Source of the DNA: Methanosarcinales archaeon
GTDB taxonomy: Archaea > Halobacteriota > Methanosarcinia > Methanosarcinales > Methanoperedenaceae
Reading direction: 5' to 3'
Length of the DNA stretch: 64,000 bases
Assembly: GCA_905339155.1 (NCBI GenBank)
Contig: CAJPFJ010000028.1
Coordinates: forward strand, 1-64,000
The notes beneath the pieces are model-generated. The model was given only the letters and a program-made list of their open reading frames with translations. It did not search any database and had not been told where the DNA came from. Shown piece after piece: positions 26,241 to 35,952 of the stretch (within the stretch, counting starts at the first letter, position 1; each line of letters starts with the position of its first letter). The translations under genes and the position numbers were made by a program.

Positions 26241-26545
26241 TATCCTTGCAAACTTGCTTGGAAGGAAAGGATTACCTTTTATAGTTAATTATTAAAAAAA
26301 TTGCAGCAAAGTTATTTGATAATTATTAATATAGCAAGAGACATCATAGCAAGATAAGTTATATATATGCGAATGGGTATAAAACATTCAGCGAGGGTTA
26401 AGAATCACAGATATATTTTATGTTTTGATGGATATTCCAAAATTATCACATGGTGGCTTGATATTAAAAACCAGGAACAATAGAAGATTCAATCAAGCTA
26501 AACTGCCCGCGTTTTGATAAAAAATAAATTAAAAAGTGAAATATT
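26241..26545. other. gap inside the PHA locus
   Basis: About 305 nt without a gene. The stretch is AT-rich with TATA-like runs (TTATATATATG at about 26359, AAAAATAAATTAAAAA at about 26520). It could hold a second promoter for phaE-phaC. Nothing else was recognised. Confidence 0.4.
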
Positions 26546-26641
26546 ATGGTTAAGAAAACAGAAGAAAGAAAAGATACAACAGAAATAGAAATGGGTAATA
26601 TCCGATTCGCGTTCAGCTTCTGCATGCCTGGGGAAGAATAA
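26546..26641 (+). CDS. 31-aa remnant of a third phasin-like gene
   Basis: ATG 26546 is preceded by AAGTGAAAT. The product begins MVKKTEERKDTTEIE, nearly the same start as the 361-aa phasin (MVKKTEEIKDINEE). It then reads an unrelated NIRFAFSFCMPGEE tail and stops 3 nt before phaE. It looks like the surviving 5' end of a third paralogue. It may still be translated as a leader peptide for phaE. Confidence 0.5.
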   Translation: MVKKTEERKDTTEIEMGNIRFAFSFCMPGEE

Positions 26642-26644
26642 AAA

Positions 26645-27226
26645 ATGAGCTCTCAAGGTCAAAAAAAAACTGGAAATATGGAAAAATCCAGTTTTGAATC
26701 CACACAGGAATTTTATGATGAATGGCTAAAAACATACAAAGCCACAATGGGTAAATTCATTGAGATGCCTGCTGTAGGCCCGGCACGTGAGAAATCTGAG
26801 AAAATGATGAAGGGTTTCTCAACCTTTATGAACCTTTATGCAGCAGGAATGGATACCAGTTCCAACTTACAGGCCGTATTCATGGAAGCAATGAGAAAAG
26901 TCCAGGAAAAAACTGGAACGGATATGGATGGGGAGATAACTCCTGAGAAATATAAGGAATTTTACAATACCTGGATCCAGACATATAGCGATACCTTCAA
27001 AGAATATTCCAAATCAGATCATTTTGTAGCAGATATGGGGAAACTGAATTCCCATTATTTAGATTTTCAACAATACCAGAAAGATATGCTTGAGGAGAAT
27101 TACCTGAAACCAATGAATCTCCCTACAAAGACGCAGATCGACGAGATCAATAAAGAGTTGTATTTTCTCAAAAAAGCGGTAAAGGAACTGACCAGACAGA
27201 TCAAAGAACTGAAAGAGAAAAAATAG
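26645..27226 (+). CDS. phaE: PHA synthase class III subunit PhaE
   Basis: A 193-aa helical protein with PhaE-type repeats (STQEFYDEWLKTYKATMGKF, PEKYKEFYNTWIQTY) and a C-terminal coiled coil (QIDEINKELYFLKKAVKEL, ending RQIKELKEKK). PhaE pairs with PhaC in class III synthases and is needed for activity. It is shorter than bacterial PhaE (about 350 aa), as in haloarchaeal-type enzymes. It lies 19 nt upstream of phaC. Confidence 0.85.
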   Translation: MSSQGQKKTGNMEKSSFESTQEFYDEWLKTYKATMGKFIEMPAVGPAREKSEKMMKGFSTFMNLYAAGMDTSSNLQAVFMEAMRKVQEKTGTDMDGEITPEKYKEFYNTWIQTYSDTFKEYSKSDHFVADMGKLNSHYLDFQQYQKDMLEENYLKPMNLPTKTQIDEINKELYFLKKAVKELTRQIKELKEKK

Positions 27227-27245
27227 GTTTCAGTAAGGAGATAAC

Positions 27246-28352
27246 ATGAATGGACTTAATTTAATTGGAGATATTGATAAATTCAAATACGGAATGGAAG
27301 TTTTACTTAAAGCACCTGAGTTCTCGGTTGCAACAACGCCCTCAGAGATTGTTTATACCGAAGATAAGATGAGACTTATCCATTATATACCAACAGTTGA
27401 AAAGCCACATGCAGTTCCAGTACTCATAGTTTATGCACTTGTGAACCGGTATTATATTCTGGATCTACAGCCGGATAAAAGCGTAATAAAGAAACTCCTG
27501 GAAGAAGGTTTCGATGTTTATGTCATTGACTGGGGATATCCCTCGGGTTCAGACAGGTACCTCAAACTTGATGATTATGTGAACAGCTATATGAATAATT
27601 CAATTGACTGGATCAGGGAACGGTCAGGATCAGATAAGATCACCCTTCTTGGTGTATGCCAGGGCGGGACTTTTTCTGTGATGTATTCATCCCTGCATCC
27701 TGAAAAGGTAAAAAATCTTGTCACTCTTGTGGCGCCAGTGAATTTCGATACTGATAAAGGTATCCTTAATCTCTGGGCAAAAGGCCTGGATGTGGACAAG
27801 ATCGTGGATTACTACGGGATAGTGCCAGGAGATTTCCTGAATTCAGGGTTCTTGCTCCTTGATCCCTTCAGGCTTATGATCGATAAGTATGTAGGTATGT
27901 TTGACAGGATCGAATGTAATCCGGAAGATAATACCTGCAACCTTCGAAATGAAGATATCATCAAGAATTTCCTTAGAATGGAAAAATGGATTTTCGATAG
28001 TCCTGACCAGGCAGGAGAAACCTTCAGGCAGTTCATGAAAGACTGCTACCAGAAAAACCTTCTCATCAAAAATGAGATGATGCTCAATGGAAAGAAGATC
28101 AATTTAAAAAATATTACGATGCCTTTGCTCAATGTCATGGCAGAATTCGATCATCTCGTTCCTAACGATGCGAGTAAACCGTTGTCTGATGCAGTATCCA
28201 GTACAGATAAAGAAACACTTGTTTTCCCGACAGGTCACATAGGTATATTTGTGGGCTCAAAATCCCAGAAAGAAGTATGTCCCAGGATCGCAGCATGGTT
28301 GAAGCCCAGATCATTTCTGAATGGAAAAGTAGAAAAATCAAAGGTGATATAA
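27246..28352 (+). CDS. phaC: PHA synthase class III catalytic subunit PhaC
   Basis: A 368-aa alpha/beta hydrolase. It has the lipase-like box GVCQGG with nucleophile Cys at about residue 138, DWGYPS near residue 96, catalytic Asp in the AEFDHLVP segment, and His in PTGHIGIFVGS. It polymerises (R)-3-hydroxyacyl-CoA into storage polyester. The length matches class III PhaC (about 355 aa). The start at ATG 27246 is preceded by AAGGAG. The next gene starts 2 nt after its stop. Confidence 0.93.
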   Translation: MNGLNLIGDIDKFKYGMEVLLKAPEFSVATTPSEIVYTEDKMRLIHYIPTVEKPHAVPVLIVYALVNRYYILDLQPDKSVIKKLLEEGFDVYVIDWGYPSGSDRYLKLDDYVNSYMNNSIDWIRERSGSDKITLLGVCQGGTFSVMYSSLHPEKVKNLVTLVAPVNFDTDKGILNLWAKGLDVDKIVDYYGIVPGDFLNSGFLLLDPFRLMIDKYVGMFDRIECNPEDNTCNLRNEDIIKNFLRMEKWIFDSPDQAGETFRQFMKDCYQKNLLIKNEMMLNGKKINLKNITMPLLNVMAEFDHLVPNDASKPLSDAVSSTDKETLVFPTGHIGIFVGSKSQKEVCPRIAAWLKPRSFLNGKVEKSKVI

Positions 28353-28353
28353 A

Positions 28354-29091
28354 ATGAGACTTGAAAATAAAGTTGTAATTATTACAGGAGCAGGAAGCGG
28401 AATTGGTAAAGAGACCGCGCTCCTGTTCGCAAAGGAAGGCGCAAAAGTCGTTGTCGCCGATGTTAATGAAAAAGGTGGCGAGGAGACTGTTGCCCAGATC
28501 AAGAAAAATGGAGATGGATTTTTCTTCAAATTAGATGTGTCCAACAGGGAACAATCAAAACAGATGGTCAAGGCCACTCTTGAAAAATATGGTAAGATTG
28601 ACGTCCTGATAAATAATGCAGGAATTGTCCAGGATGCCTTCGTATCGAAAATGACTGAAGGACAATGGGACAAGGTTATTGACATCAATCTTAAAGGAGT
28701 TTTTAACTGTATCCAGGCTGTTGTCGAAGTTATGTTGAACCAGGGTTCAGGCGCAATAATCAATACATCCTCGATCGTAGGACTCAATGGCAACGTCGGC
28801 CAGGTCAATTATGCTGCAACCAAAGCCGGCCTGATCGGAATGACCAAGAGCCTTGCAAAGGAACTCGGAAGAAAAGGGATAAGAGTAAATGCAGTTGCCC
28901 CGGGATTTATCTCAACTCCCATGACATCAGCAGTACCTGAAAAGATCCTTGAAATGATGAAAGAAAAAACACCATTGCGAAGGCTTGGAGAACCAAAAGA
29001 TATTGCGAAAGCATATTTATACCTTGCGTCAGATGATGCGAATTTTGTAAATGGGGCAGTGCTTTGCGTTGATGGTGGATTGGTAATATAA
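28354..29091 (+). CDS. phaB: SDR-family acetoacetyl-CoA/3-oxoacyl reductase
   Basis: A 245-aa short-chain dehydrogenase. The cofactor loop is TGAGSGIGKETA, with NNAGI, catalytic Ser in NTSSIVG, YAATK (Tyr-x3-Lys) and PGFIST. In a PHA operon it supplies (R)-3-hydroxybutyryl-CoA by reducing acetoacetyl-CoA. A second, longer SDR in the same operon (30309-31160) may do the same, so which one is the main PhaB is unclear. Confidence 0.87.
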   Translation: MRLENKVVIITGAGSGIGKETALLFAKEGAKVVVADVNEKGGEETVAQIKKNGDGFFFKLDVSNREQSKQMVKATLEKYGKIDVLINNAGIVQDAFVSKMTEGQWDKVIDINLKGVFNCIQAVVEVMLNQGSGAIINTSSIVGLNGNVGQVNYAATKAGLIGMTKSLAKELGRKGIRVNAVAPGFISTPMTSAVPEKILEMMKEKTPLRRLGEPKDIAKAYLYLASDDANFVNGAVLCVDGGLVI

Positions 29092-29124
29092 TAATATTTA
29101 TATAAATTAAATAGGTGAAAAAGA

Positions 29125-30303
29125 ATGAATAATGTAGTTATTGTGTCGGCTGCCAGAACCGCTGTCGGGAAATTCGGGGGAAGTTTGAAGGATTTTAATC
29201 CCGGACAACTTGGTTCAGTGGTATTGAAAGATGCCTTGAAAAAGGGAAAAATTGAACAAAGTGAAGTTGATGAAGTTATCATGGGAAATGTTCTTGGCGC
29301 AGGCCATGGCCAGAACGTCGCAAGACAAAGTGCGATATGGGCCGGGATTCCGGAAGAAGTACCCTCCTTTACCGTGGGCAAAGTATGCGGTTCAGGTTTA
29401 AAATCAGTTGTTCTTGGAGCACAATCCATCATGCTGGGAGATGCTGATGTTGTGCTGGCAGGAGGGATGGAATCCATGTCCCAGGCTCCATACATTCTGA
29501 AAAATAATCGCTGGGGAGCAAAGATGGGAAACGGGGAAGTTGTAGATCTTATGATCCATGATGGATTATGGGATATTTTCAATAATTACCATATGGGCGT
29601 AACGGCAGAGAATGTTGCTGAAAAATATAAAATTACACGCCAAGAGCAAGATGAATTCTCAGCAAAAAGCCAGAATAAGGCAGAGGCTGCGATAAAGGCG
29701 GGGAAGTTCAAGGATGAGATCGTGCCAGTGGGCATCCCCCAGCCAAAAGGAGAGCCTGTTCTCTTTGATACTGATGAATTCCCAAGGTTCGGGACAACAA
29801 AAGAGACGCTTGGTAAATTAAAACCTGCATTTAAGAAAGACGGGACAGTAACCGCAGGCAACGCTTCAGGGATCAATGATGGGGCAGCCTGTGTTCTACT
29901 TATGTCTGAAGAAAAAGCAAGAAAAAATGGACTCACTCCAATGGCAACCATCAAAAGCTATGGATTGAGTGGGGTCGCACCTGAACTGATGGGGCTTGGT
30001 CCAGTGGGCGCTACACAAAAAGCCCTAAAACGAGCCGGAATTTTGGCAGACAAACTTGACCTTGTGGAATTGAATGAAGCTTTTGCATCCCAGAGCATAG
30101 CGGTCAGCAGGGATCTGGGCTTGAACCCGGAGCATGTCAATGTAAACGGCGGAGCCATAGCTTTAGGACATCCCATTGGAGCAAGTGGCGCAAGGATACT
30201 TGTAACGCTGCTGCATGAATTAAGAAGAAGAAACGGAACATATGGCCTTGCATCCCTCTGTATCGGAGGAGGACAGGGTATTGCCATGGTAGTAAAGAGG
30301 TAG
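29125..30303 (+). CDS. phaA: acetyl-CoA C-acetyltransferase (beta-ketothiolase)
   Basis: A 392-aa thiolase. Active-site Cys lies in [12 protein letters not shown] (about residue 87). NEAFA and [16 protein letters not shown] (His) follow, with the second Cys in SLCIGGGQG. It condenses two acetyl-CoA to acetoacetyl-CoA, the first step of PHB synthesis. It begins 33 nt after the SDR gene with an AGGTGAAAAAGA site and ends 5 nt before the next SDR. Confidence 0.93.
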   Translation: MNNVVIVSAARTAVGKFGGSLKDFNPGQLGSVVLKDALKKGKIEQSEVDEVIMGNVLGAGHGQNVARQSAIWAGIPEEVPSFTVGKVCGSGLKSVVLGAQSIMLGDADVVLAGGMESMSQAPYILKNNRWGAKMGNGEVVDLMIHDGLWDIFNNYHMGVTAENVAEKYKITRQEQDEFSAKSQNKAEAAIKAGKFKDEIVPVGIPQPKGEPVLFDTDEFPRFGTTKETLGKLKPAFKKDGTVTAGNASGINDGAACVLLMSEEKARKNGLTPMATIKSYGLSGVAPELMGLGPVGATQKALKRAGILADKLDLVELNEAFASQSIAVSRDLGLNPEHVNVNGGAIALGHPIGASGARILVTLLHELRRRNGTYGLASLCIGGGQGIAMVVKR

Positions 30304-30308
30304 TTTAA

Positions 30309-31160
30309 ATGGCAAAAAAGGGAAGTCTGGATGGAAAAGTCGCCCTTGTAACCGGAGGATCACGGGGGATAGGTCAGGCGATTGCGATGAGGCTGGCAGA
30401 GGATGGAGCGGATATTGCAATTAATTATCAATCCACTAAAGTACAGGCTGAAAAATTATCAAAGATGATAGACCAGATGGGCATGGCAGATGAATTTGAG
30501 AAATTATCCCTGAAGATAGACCTGATGGAAACAAAGGAGAATGCAAAGGAAGTATCAGATTTAATAGATTCTATGGGCAAGCACTCTATCATATGCCAGG
30601 CGAATGTCAATGACTTTGACCAGGTGAACAGGATGCGAGAAGAGGTGGTAAAACAATTCGGTAAAATAGATATCCTGGTCAATAACGCAGGAATAGTAAG
30701 GGATAAATCTTTTGTTAAAATGACTCCCCAGATGTGGAGCGAAGTCTTATCTGTAAACCTGGATGGAGCTTTCTATTGTACCAAAGCGGTCATAGAGGGT
30801 ATGCTGGAGAGGAAGTACGGCAGAATTGTGAATATATCCTCGGTTATCGGAAGGATGGGTAACCGCGGACAGGCGAACTATGCAGCCTCAAAGGCAGGAT
30901 TAATAGCTCTATCGCAAACGCTGGCAAAAGAATTTGCAGGTAAGGGTATAACCGTAAACGCTGTTGCGCCCGGATTTATTGAAACTGATATGCTAAAATC
31001 TGTTCCTAAAGAAATAATGGATAAGATCCTTGCCCAGATACCTCTGGGAAGACTCGGAAAGCCTTCCGAAGTGGCAGGGGCTGTGGCATACCTTGTCTCA
31101 GAAGATGGGGATTACATAACAGGACAGGTAGTGGATATTAACGGAGGATTATATATTTAA
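30309..31160 (+). CDS. second SDR reductase of the PHA operon, with insertion
   Basis: A 283-aa FabG/PhaB-like SDR. It has the GGSRGIGQAIA cofactor loop, NNAGIVRDKSF, NISSVIGRMGN and YAASKAG, ending in GGLYI. Between strands 2 and 3 (about residues 48-88) it carries a roughly 35-residue insertion (MIDQMGMADEFEKLSLKIDL region) not found in standard FabG. It is last in the operon. The NISSVIGRMGNRGQANYAASKAG stretch is closest to PhaB-type acetoacetyl-CoA reductases. Confidence 0.85.
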   Translation: MAKKGSLDGKVALVTGGSRGIGQAIAMRLAEDGADIAINYQSTKVQAEKLSKMIDQMGMADEFEKLSLKIDLMETKENAKEVSDLIDSMGKHSIICQANVNDFDQVNRMREEVVKQFGKIDILVNNAGIVRDKSFVKMTPQMWSEVLSVNLDGAFYCTKAVIEGMLERKYGRIVNISSVIGRMGNRGQANYAASKAGLIALSQTLAKEFAGKGITVNAVAPGFIETDMLKSVPKEIMDKILAQIPLGRLGKPSEVAGAVAYLVSEDGDYITGQVVDINGGLYI

Positions 31161-31184
31161 TTTGCTTCTATTATTTTCCTGGTC

Positions 31185-32360
31185 TCATGCATACTGACCC
31201 GCCACAAAACCAGATGCCCATGCCCAGTGTAAATTGTATCCGCCAAGCTGCCCTGTCACATCTATGACCTCTCCTGTGAAATAGAGACCTTTTACACTTT
31301 TTGCTTCCATCGTTTTGGATGAGAGTTCCTTCGTATCAATTCCGCCAAGTGTGGCCTCAGCTGTTTTAAAATCCTCGGTAGTATTCGGTTTGATCTCCCA
31401 GTTATGAAGTTGATTAGCGATCGTCTTTCGTTCCTTTTCATTATATTGATTTACAGGTTTTGACTGGATATTTGAGGCGCACCAGATCTTTGAAAGGCGC
31501 GAGGGCAAAAACTCTGAAAGCAAGTTATGCATATCGATTTTGCTCTTGTTAAGTTGTCTTTCAATGAAAATCCCCAATATATCAATTCCAGGCAGCAGGT
31601 CAATAACGATGGTATCGCCGTCCTTCCAGTATGAGGATATCTGGAGTATTGCAGGGCCGCTAAGTCCCCTGTGAGTGAAAAGGATGCTTCCCCGAAACTC
31701 CATTTTGTTGCATTTGATGGTGCCGTCAATTGAGATACCGCTTAATTCGCTAAATATTAACGAGTCTGTGCGGGAAAAAATAAATGGAACAAGCGCGGGT
31801 TTTAGCTCAGTGACTTTAAGCCCGAACTGCTTTGCGATATTATGCCCCATTCCGGAAGCTCCTATCTGTGGATAAGACAATGCGCCGGTTGCGATAACAA
31901 GCGACTCCGATTCAAAAATACCATGATCAGTGGATATTATGAACGAATCTTCTTTTTTCACATCCATTATATGGCAATTTAAAATAATTTCCACTGCAGC
32001 ATTGTTACTTTCCTTCTCCAGCATTCTGATTATTTCCTCAGCGCTTCCCTGGCAGAACAATTGACCAGGATCTCTTTCCTCATATTTTACACCATGTTTT
32101 TCAAGAAGGGAAATGAAATCACGAGGAGCAAAACGGGAAAGTGCAGATTTACAAAAGTGCGGATTATTTGATATAAAATTTGTAGAGTGTGTATTGATAT
32201 TTGTAAAATTGCAACTTCCTCCACCTGAAATTCTAATTTTTTTCCCGATTTTATCAGCATGGTCTATAACAAGAACAGAGCGACCTCTTTTTCCTGATTC
32301 GATTGCACACATCATGCCTGATGCGCCTGCTCCTATTATGACGACATCTTTTTTGATCAT
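31185..32360 (-). CDS. HI0933/BaiN-like FAD-dependent oxidoreductase
   Basis: A 391-aa flavoprotein. The N-terminal dinucleotide loop is VIIGAGASGMMCAIESGKRG, with KIRISGGGSCNFTN and VIATGALSYPQIGASG. The C-terminal TGEVIDVTGQLGGYNLHWAW is typical of the HI0933 family (aminoacetone oxidase/BaiN-like annotation). The physiological substrate is not established. It is convergent with the PHA operon, ending 24 nt away. Confidence 0.88.
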   Translation of the reverse strand: MIKKDVVIIGAGASGMMCAIESGKRGRSVLVIDHADKIGKKIRISGGGSCNFTNINTHSTNFISNNPHFCKSALSRFAPRDFISLLEKHGVKYEERDPGQLFCQGSAEEIIRMLEKESNNAAVEIILNCHIMDVKKEDSFIISTDHGIFESESLVIATGALSYPQIGASGMGHNIAKQFGLKVTELKPALVPFIFSRTDSLIFSELSGISIDGTIKCNKMEFRGSILFTHRGLSGPAILQISSYWKDGDTIVIDLLPGIDILGIFIERQLNKSKIDMHNLLSEFLPSRLSKIWCASNIQSKPVNQYNEKERKTIANQLHNWEIKPNTTEDFKTAEATLGGIDTKELSSKTMEAKSVKGLYFTGEVIDVTGQLGGYNLHWAWASGFVAGQYA

Positions 32361-32471
32361 ATTTTCCTGATTTTTAAGATTTGGTTGTTTTCTTTTGTAT
32401 TACCTTTAATGAAAGCGTGGGTAAAATAATTATAGTGTAAGAATCATTTTGTAATAGTTAATGAGGTTTAA

Positions 32472-32789
32472 ATGGTTACTATCGACCCATGCTCACGGCT
32501 CAAGGTTATCAAGACCCAGCTTATTCCGGCAATACTTACAAGCGCCAGGGAAAATACCACTTCTGACATCAAAAAAGCTATAGAACTCAGTCTTCCCTCT
32601 CTTGAAGAAAATTGCCATAAACTTGCTGAAAAATGTCAGGAAAAATTTCCTGAGTGCGGAAATGAAATCGAGTTATGCAGCACCGAAAATATAAAAAAAA
32701 CTTTCGCAGATACGAGGGAAAAACTTGAAAAGATATGGATTGAACGCAAGGATCTGGAAGAAAAAGAAGCAACTGGAATAGATATTTGA
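32472..32789 (+). CDS. hypothetical helical protein, 105 aa
   Basis: An unrecognised all-helical protein with scattered Cys (about residues 7, 48, 55, 62 and 68, including NCHKLAEKCQEKFPEC). It is Glu/Lys-rich towards the end. It starts at ATG 32472 after a GAGGTT site. It is divergent from the BaiN-like gene and convergent with the molybdopterin fusion gene. The Cys spacing could bind a metal, but no known motif fits. Confidence 0.65.
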   Translation: MVTIDPCSRLKVIKTQLIPAILTSARENTTSDIKKAIELSLPSLEENCHKLAEKCQEKFPECGNEIELCSTENIKKTFADTREKLEKIWIERKDLEEKEATGIDI

Positions 32790-32819
32790 TTTCAGGCCAG
32801 GATCATTTCTTTTTCAGGT

Positions 32820-33650
32820 TCATCTGCGGTTATTATGTAAATCATGCACCCACCAATCCCCTTTAACAGTATGCTCTTTCTTCCATATCGGAACTTCAAC
32901 CTTTAATCGTTCGATCGCTTCCTTTAATATTGGAAAAAGCTCTTCCCTGTGGCCTGCGGCAACAGCGATATAAACAATATCCCCACCCCCGGGGATTATT
33001 CCTGTTTTGTGATGCATCAATACATCGACTATGCCCTCTTTTTCCTTAAGCTGCTTGCATATTTCATCCATCTTTTTACGGGCAAGTGCTCCGTACGCTT
33101 CAAATTCCAGAAATTCGGTTCGGGTTTTGCCTGTCACAGCCCTGACAATTCCAGTAAAAGTACCGATAGCTCCTGCTTTTTCAAACGATTTTGAACTCTT
33201 GAGCTTTGCGAGCAGGGAATCAAGTGTATGGTATTCGGGCTGCGCCATAATTATTTCTATGAGTTCATCAATTTCTACGCTTTCCGGATTCTCCAGTCTT
33301 TTGACAATTTCTGGCGCTTGTACATCGAAAAGTGCCATTTTAGGCAGTTTGCTTTCTTTGAAACCCTCCACTACTGCAAAATCCATTCCTGCATTTGCAA
33401 GCTCATCCAGTGCGGTTGTTAGATCATTGTTGCGCGAGAATTTCACAAGCTCATTCGGAGTAATTGCGACAACAACATCGGCGCCAGCCTCTGCATGTTT
33501 CCATGTATCGGTATCTGGCACATTAATATCATGTTCATGGAGATGCTTTATCGTCCCAACTGAACCATGTTTTTTTAAAGCTTTGACCAGCTGTCCCACT
33601 AATGTTGTTTTTCCTGTTTTTTTATAACCTACGACCGATATTATTTTCAT
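32820..33650 (-). CDS. MobB-MoaE fusion for molybdopterin synthesis
   Basis: A 276-aa two-domain protein. Residues 1-150 are MobB (P-loop GYKKTGKTTL, then TIKHLHEHDI, DTDTWKHAEAGAD, VVEGFKES), a GTP-binding helper of guanine-dinucleotide cofactor synthesis. Residues about 160-276 are MoaE (GAIGTFTGIVRAVTG, EFEAYGALA, HKTGIIPGGGDIVYI, PIWKKEHT), the large subunit of molybdopterin synthase. The fusion is seen in other archaea. Moco/tungsten enzymes are likely customers. MoaC occurs elsewhere in the window. Confidence 0.9.
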   Translation of the reverse strand: MKIISVVGYKKTGKTTLVGQLVKALKKHGSVGTIKHLHEHDINVPDTDTWKHAEAGADVVVAITPNELVKFSRNNDLTTALDELANAGMDFAVVEGFKESKLPKMALFDVQAPEIVKRLENPESVEIDELIEIIMAQPEYHTLDSLLAKLKSSKSFEKAGAIGTFTGIVRAVTGKTRTEFLEFEAYGALARKKMDEICKQLKEKEGIVDVLMHHKTGIIPGGGDIVYIAVAAGHREELFPILKEAIERLKVEVPIWKKEHTVKGDWWVHDLHNNRR

Positions 33651-33668
33651 GAATATGTTAGAGATGTA

Positions 33669-35363
33669 TTACATTGATTCGGGGGCAAATATCCCGAGAG
33701 TGTTAAGGGTATTTGCAAGAACGATACGGGAACATTCAACAAGCCCGAGGCGCGCTGCCTTGAACTCAGGTTCGGCAGAGAGAACGGGTACGAACCTGTA
33801 GAATTGGTTGAAAGAATCCGCAAGTTCCCTTGCGTATATGGCAAGAAGGTTTGGTTTCAATTCCCGTGAAGCATTCTCGATCACGCTTTCAAATACGGAT
33901 AGCTTTTTGATCAGCGCTATTTCCTGTTCTTCAAGAAGTATATTGGGATCGAAATTCTCAAATGATATTCCTTCATCCTTTGCGTTCTTTATTATGCTGC
34001 ACGCTCTTGCATGGGCATACTGGATGAATGGCGCGCCCTGTTTTTCAAAATCCACGGCCTCTTTCCAATCAAACGTTGTAGCTTTCTCAGGGGATATCCG
34101 GATAATATCGTATCGTACCGCGCCGATGCTCACAAAAGCCGCTACTTTTTTCTTAAATTCCAGATCTTTGTCAGGAAGCTTTTTATCCACGACTTCAAAA
34201 GCTGCTTTTTCAACTTCGTCAATGAGTTCATCAGCTGAAATGAAAACGCCGCGTCGGGTGCTCATGGAACCTTCCGGAAGCGATACGAACTCAAAAATAA
34301 CGATCTCAGGTTCTTTATGACCCAGAATCCGAAGTAATGCTTTGAGTTGTGATGAAATAAGTTTGTGGTCGGCACCAAGGATATCGATCATCCTGTCGCA
34401 TTGGGTTGCCTTCCATTCATGGTATGAAAGGTCCCGGGTGGTATAAAGAGAAGTTCCGTCCGAACGCTGGATAACAAGTGACTTCTGTATGCCCATATCC
34501 AAAAGGTCAACCATGAACGCGCCATCCTTCAACGCAGTGCGGTCAAGCGCCTTGACTTTGTCCATGATCCTGTTCACTTCCCCGGAGCGAACAAATTGTG
34601 ATTCCCAGATGAATTTATCATGATGGATATTCATGCGCGCCAGGGATTCTTTTATCCCTTCCATGCATGTATCGATGGCATTTTTGAATTTTGCTTCTGT
34701 ATTGGGGTTGCCTATCTCGTATTTTTTCATTATGGCATCTACCTCTGGAGAGTGCTCTTTTTCATCAACGAGGGTCTTATTGGCATTAATATAAACTTGC
34801 GCGATCGCATTGTCTTTCTTTTTGGTTTTATCAAACTCGAAATTCTCAAGTCCCCATACAACCACTGCGATCTGACGCCCCATATCATTAATATAATACT
34901 GCGTCTCCACGTTATATCCGGCGCGCTTGAGGATCCGGGCAAGGGTATCGCCTATTACGGAATTCCTGATGTGACCGATATGCAACGGGCCGTCAGGATT
35001 TGCAGATGTGTGCTCCAGGATTACTTTCCCCTTCTTGTCCAGGTTCCCGAAATTCTCCCTGTCATGGAGAACGGCAAGGACGGTTTCATTCAGGAAGGTG
35101 CGGCTTATGAAAAAGTTGATATAAGGTCCGGTCATTTCGACCCGGGCAACATAAGAATCTGCTTCTATCAAGATATTTTTATAAATTTGTTCACTAATTT
35201 CTTTAGGGCTTTTCTTATATTTTGGCGCCAGCTTGAATCCTACCGATGACGCAAGGTCGGAATGAGCCGATTCAGTCAAAGCAAGGTCTTCTGCTTCGAA
35301 TCCTGCTTTTTCAACAGCGCTGGATAATATTGATGAAACTTCATCTTTGAATTTAAGGAACAT
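33669..35363 (-). CDS. argS: arginyl-tRNA synthetase
   Basis: A 564-aa class I synthetase from the likely ATG at 35363 (MFLKFKDEV); the longer TTG start at 35384 adds 7 residues and is less likely. An N-terminal ArgS additional domain precedes the HIGH motif (HTSANPDGPLHIGHIRNS). MSTRRGVF replaces KMSKS. The DALR anticodon-binding domain closes the protein. It charges tRNA-Arg; a tRNA-Arg(UCU) gene lies at 52513. The upstream region carries 12-nt direct repeats. Confidence 0.93.
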   Translation of the reverse strand: MFLKFKDEVSSILSSAVEKAGFEAEDLALTESAHSDLASSVGFKLAPKYKKSPKEISEQIYKNILIEADSYVARVEMTGPYINFFISRTFLNETVLAVLHDRENFGNLDKKGKVILEHTSANPDGPLHIGHIRNSVIGDTLARILKRAGYNVETQYYINDMGRQIAVVVWGLENFEFDKTKKKDNAIAQVYINANKTLVDEKEHSPEVDAIMKKYEIGNPNTEAKFKNAIDTCMEGIKESLARMNIHHDKFIWESQFVRSGEVNRIMDKVKALDRTALKDGAFMVDLLDMGIQKSLVIQRSDGTSLYTTRDLSYHEWKATQCDRMIDILGADHKLISSQLKALLRILGHKEPEIVIFEFVSLPEGSMSTRRGVFISADELIDEVEKAAFEVVDKKLPDKDLEFKKKVAAFVSIGAVRYDIIRISPEKATTFDWKEAVDFEKQGAPFIQYAHARACSIIKNAKDEGISFENFDPNILLEEQEIALIKKLSVFESVIENASRELKPNLLAIYARELADSFNQFYRFVPVLSAEPEFKAARLGLVECSRIVLANTLNTLGIFAPESM

Positions 35364-35459
35364 AAAATCGATGATTACACACAAGCTAAGTACATAATTT
35401 TTGCTGAAAAAGCCAGATATGTATCATTAAAGTATAATATCATATTAGTTATCTTTGTT

Positions 35460-35493
35460 GATAACAAAAATGATAACAAACATGATACGCAAA
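35460..35493. repeat. 12-nt iterons between argS and the grx-nrdD genes
   Basis: GATAACAAA occurs at 35460-35468 and 35472-35480. A variant, GATACGCAAA, follows at 35484-35493, all at a 12-nt period. A fourth related copy, GGTAACAAA, lies at 35517-35525. The array sits in the divergent promoter region and may bind a regulator of nrdD or argS. Confidence 0.5.
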
Positions 35494-35609
35494 TACTCAC
35501 ATTTGATAAAGTATATGGTAACAAATAACGACCATTAGTATCCAGATATAGTTTAAAAAACGTTATAAGCTTTGAAATTAATGGATGGATTTGCAAGGAG
35601 ATTAATAGC

Positions 35610-35873
35610 GTGCAGGGCGTTATAATATATTCAACAAAAAACTGTCCGAATTGCAGGGTACTAAAGCAATTCCTGGAAAACACAAAAGTACAATTCACAG
35701 AGGTAGATATGGCTACCCCGGCTGCATTGACAGAACTGAGGATGAACGGAGTATTCACGATGGCTGCGCCGGTGCTGCAAATAGGCAATAAATTCCATAC
35801 GTATAATGAGTTATTCACGCAAGACAGGATCAACCAGGGTAAGGTTGAGTCCCTTGTTAAAGACGTCGCATAG
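35610..35873 (+). CDS. glutaredoxin-like thiol protein (NrdH type)
   Basis: An 87-aa thioredoxin-fold protein with the redox motif CPNC (residues 12-15), a cis-Pro in AAPVLQIG and a C-terminal helix. It starts at GTG 35610 after AAGGAG. It is 79 nt upstream of nrdD in the same direction, so it probably supplies electrons to, or co-functions with, the ribonucleotide reductase. Confidence 0.8.
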   Translation: MQGVIIYSTKNCPNCRVLKQFLENTKVQFTEVDMATPAALTELRMNGVFTMAAPVLQIGNKFHTYNELFTQDRINQGKVESLVKDVA

Positions 35874-35952
35874 GGTATGACAGGAACCAGGGTACAGGTT
35901 CCCCGAAGCACCGAACAAAAACTGCATGACTGAACAAATGAGGTGAAAAAAG

